Origin: Branchipolynoe longqiensis
Lineage: Eukaryota > Annelida > Polychaeta > Phyllodocida > Polynoidae
Reading direction: 5' to 3'
DNA: 64,000 bases
Assembly (NCBI GenBank): GCA_030323885.1
Contig: CM059189.1
Span: 43,553,428-43,617,427 of the forward strand
This document shows positions 53,401 through 56,400 of this stretch, one piece after another. Positions within the stretch are counted from its first letter, which is position 1. The number at the start of each line of letters is the position of its first letter. Under the pieces are notes generated by a model that saw nothing but the letters and a program-made list of their open reading frames with translations, had not been told where the DNA came from and ran no database searches. Both the position numbers and the translations under genes were made by a program.

Positions 53401-56400
53401 GCATGAACTGAGCTTACAGGTAGCGGCTCACTGTGCAGCATAATCTGTGGAAAAGGTATTATAGAGGATTTCCAGAACAACCTGCTCTGATGGCAGCGGC
53501 ATGAACTAATCATATGGGTGGGGGGTGAGGGGGGGGGGAGTAGGAGGAGTTCATTGCGCATGCTCCACTGACAAAGACCTTCGAATGGACGGCTCACCGG
53601 TGCAGGGTGCCGTGCTCCGGGATGACGACGTAGGGCGACCTCATGTTGACGGCCAGGTGCACTGTCTTGTGCTGCTCGATGGCGAACTGCAGCCCGGCCC
53701 GCGACACCTGAACCATCTGCCCCCAGCCGGCCGCCACCACGCCACGCACGTCCGCCACGGTCACCTGCGGGACTTGGAAGAAGGCGATCACCTCCGTCAC
53801 GGCGTGCTGGGGGAGGCAGGGGGAAAGAGGGGGCAGGGGGAGAGAGGGGGAGAGAGGGGAGAGAGGGAGAGAGGGGCAGGGTGGGGGAGAGAGGGGGAGA
53901 GAGGGGAGAGAGGAGGAGAGAGAAGGGGAGAGAGGAGGGAGGGGGAGGGAGGGGGAAGGAGGGGGAGAGAGGGGGAGAGGGGGAGAGGGGGGGATGGAGA
54001 GGGGTGAGAGAGGGGAGAGAGGAGGGAGGGGGCGAGAGAGTGGGAAGGGGGGGTGGACATAAAGTAAAGTGAACATTTACTCAGGTTTAGTCAGTGACCA
54101 CTAAATGCAATTTAGTCAGTGAGCAATGAATGCAATTTTTTTATTTGATGATGGTGTTATTATGCTGCCCATAAAAGTGAAGTCTTAATTTAGTCAGTTG
54201 ACTAATAAATGCAATTTAGTCATTGACCAATAAATGCAATTTAGTTATTGACCAATGAATGCAATTTGGTCATTGACCAATAAAGGCAATTTAGTTATTG
54301 ACCAATAAATGCAATTTGGTCATTGACCAATAAATGCAACTTAGTCATTGACCAATAAATTCAATTTAGTCATTGACCAATAAATGCAATTTAGTCATTG
54401 ACCAATAAATGCAAGTTAGTCAGTGACTTATGAATGCAACTTAGTCATTGACCAATAAATACAATTTAGTTATTGACCAATAAATGCAATTTAATCAGTG
54501 ACTTATAAATACAATTTAGTCATTGTCTAATAAATGCAATTTAGTCAGTGACCAATAAATGCAATTTAGTCAATGACCAATAAATGCAATTTAGTAAGTG
54601 ACCTATGAATGCAATTTAGTCAGTTCGTTTGTTTAATGACCCACCCAACAGAAAAAGTAAAGATCAGCTATTGGGGGTCATACAGTGGTTAACAGGGTCT
54701 GTACACATGTGAAGATATGGAATTCAAGGCTATTTCAAGGCTTTTCATGGCTGTTTTTGATAGGAATTCAAGACTATTTACATTTGGATTTCAGGGGAAA
54801 ACAACAACAATGGCGATTTTGCACTAATTTAGATCAGTGGGGACAGTTCAATGGAATTGATGGCTTTTCAAGACTAATTACCCTAAATAGTACCCTCAAT
54901 AGCTTTTCAAGGCCTAATGGGGCTGTCACACTACGACGCTTCTCGCCGGCGACCGGTGAACGTGTGTTGATTTTGGGCGATAAAAAGTGAAACGTCGGGA
55001 CGCGCTGATGGCGCGTTACGCGCGCGTCGGTACATTTCACTACACGTCGGTACACGCTGATGGTCGGCGCAAAACGCCGGCGCGCGCTCGTAGTCGCCCA
55101 AGGTTTTAAGCATGTCAAAAACAACCCAACGACCGCCAGCGCGCGCAAATATATGGGTAAGGACGTGAGGCGCGCGTCGCGCTGCGTTGGACGCGCCGGA
55201 ATAACGTTGTGGGAACGCTAGGAAGACTGCGCGCGCGCGGGAGGGTCGTTGCTCACACGTTGCGGCAAACTGGGCCGTTTTTGTTTTACGCCCTAGCAAC
55301 ATTTAAGGTTAAATGAAGACGTCGCGCAAACTTTTTTTTTTTTTCCCCAGCGCGTCGACACACGTTGGCCGCGCGCGCATAACGCGCCGTGCTGACGCCG
55401 ATCTTTTCCCCCAAACCGCCGAAAAGTTTGACGTTTCTCGACGCGCAAGATTTGATTTCTAACGCTGACGGGTCGCCGGGAGAAACGTCGTAGTGTGACA
55501 GCCCCATTAAAATGGGGCAAATGAAATTCAAGACTTTTCAAGATTTCCCAGGCCCGTATGGACCCGGAAACCCCAACAGAACAAACTATATAACAAAGGC
55601 AGACTTTGCTTACCTCATCATACACAATCTCAACAGGCTGGATGTTGAGTTTGAGCGACAGGTCCGCCTCTACATGGTTTGGGTTCACTTCAAACTCCAT
55701 GCAGAACACCTGCGTCACCGATGGCGCTGAAGAGGTCAAACATAGGTCACCCAGACATCAGACGAAGGTCACGCAATAGGGACAGAAGTCATAGTTATAT
55801 GTACAAATACTATTAATTCCTTCCATAACAAATTAGAAGACAAGACAGAGGCAATGGATCGAGCTTAAGACTCTGGCTGGCCCTAAAGACCTACTGTTAC
55901 ATTTTATTGAGCAAAATCAGAGGAGAAATGGGCAGATGGTGAGCAGGAGGGAGTTAGGGGAGCTGCTTGATGGCAGACCTCCCGCTCTCCAGGTTGCGCC
56001 CCAACCTCCAGTAACCCAGACTACCCAAGAACATATCAAAGGAGGTTACAGGAATAGATGCAGTGAGTAGAATAAGATAGTAACAAAGTAGGAGAATTAC
56101 ATACATGGATAATATGTGCATAACTACTCTATACCTCACATACATACGAGACTGTCTCAAAAGGTGCTAAGCAATATGGGACAAAACTTTGTCCATTGTA
56201 ACGATCAACATACTATCTGCTTATGCATTTGCTCAGGATAAACTGATTTGTTTTTTACATGGTGTTTCATAATCCCAATAGAATACATATTGATTTGAAG
56301 CAAATGTTCTTGTGTTTTCAGTGTAACTGTTTCTGTGCTGTTTTGTGTTAATCGTTACAATGGACAACAAAAAAAGAAGAGTTATCACGTTTTGAGACAG

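Noticed and set aside
53525..54076. 160-codon ORFs on both strands
   Set aside because: Part overlaps exon 3 in another frame and the rest is polypurine repeat.
54917..55507. CpG island or promoter
   Set aside because: The CG-rich stretch is a palindromic mobile element with 22-bp inverted ends and a TA duplication, not a gene start.
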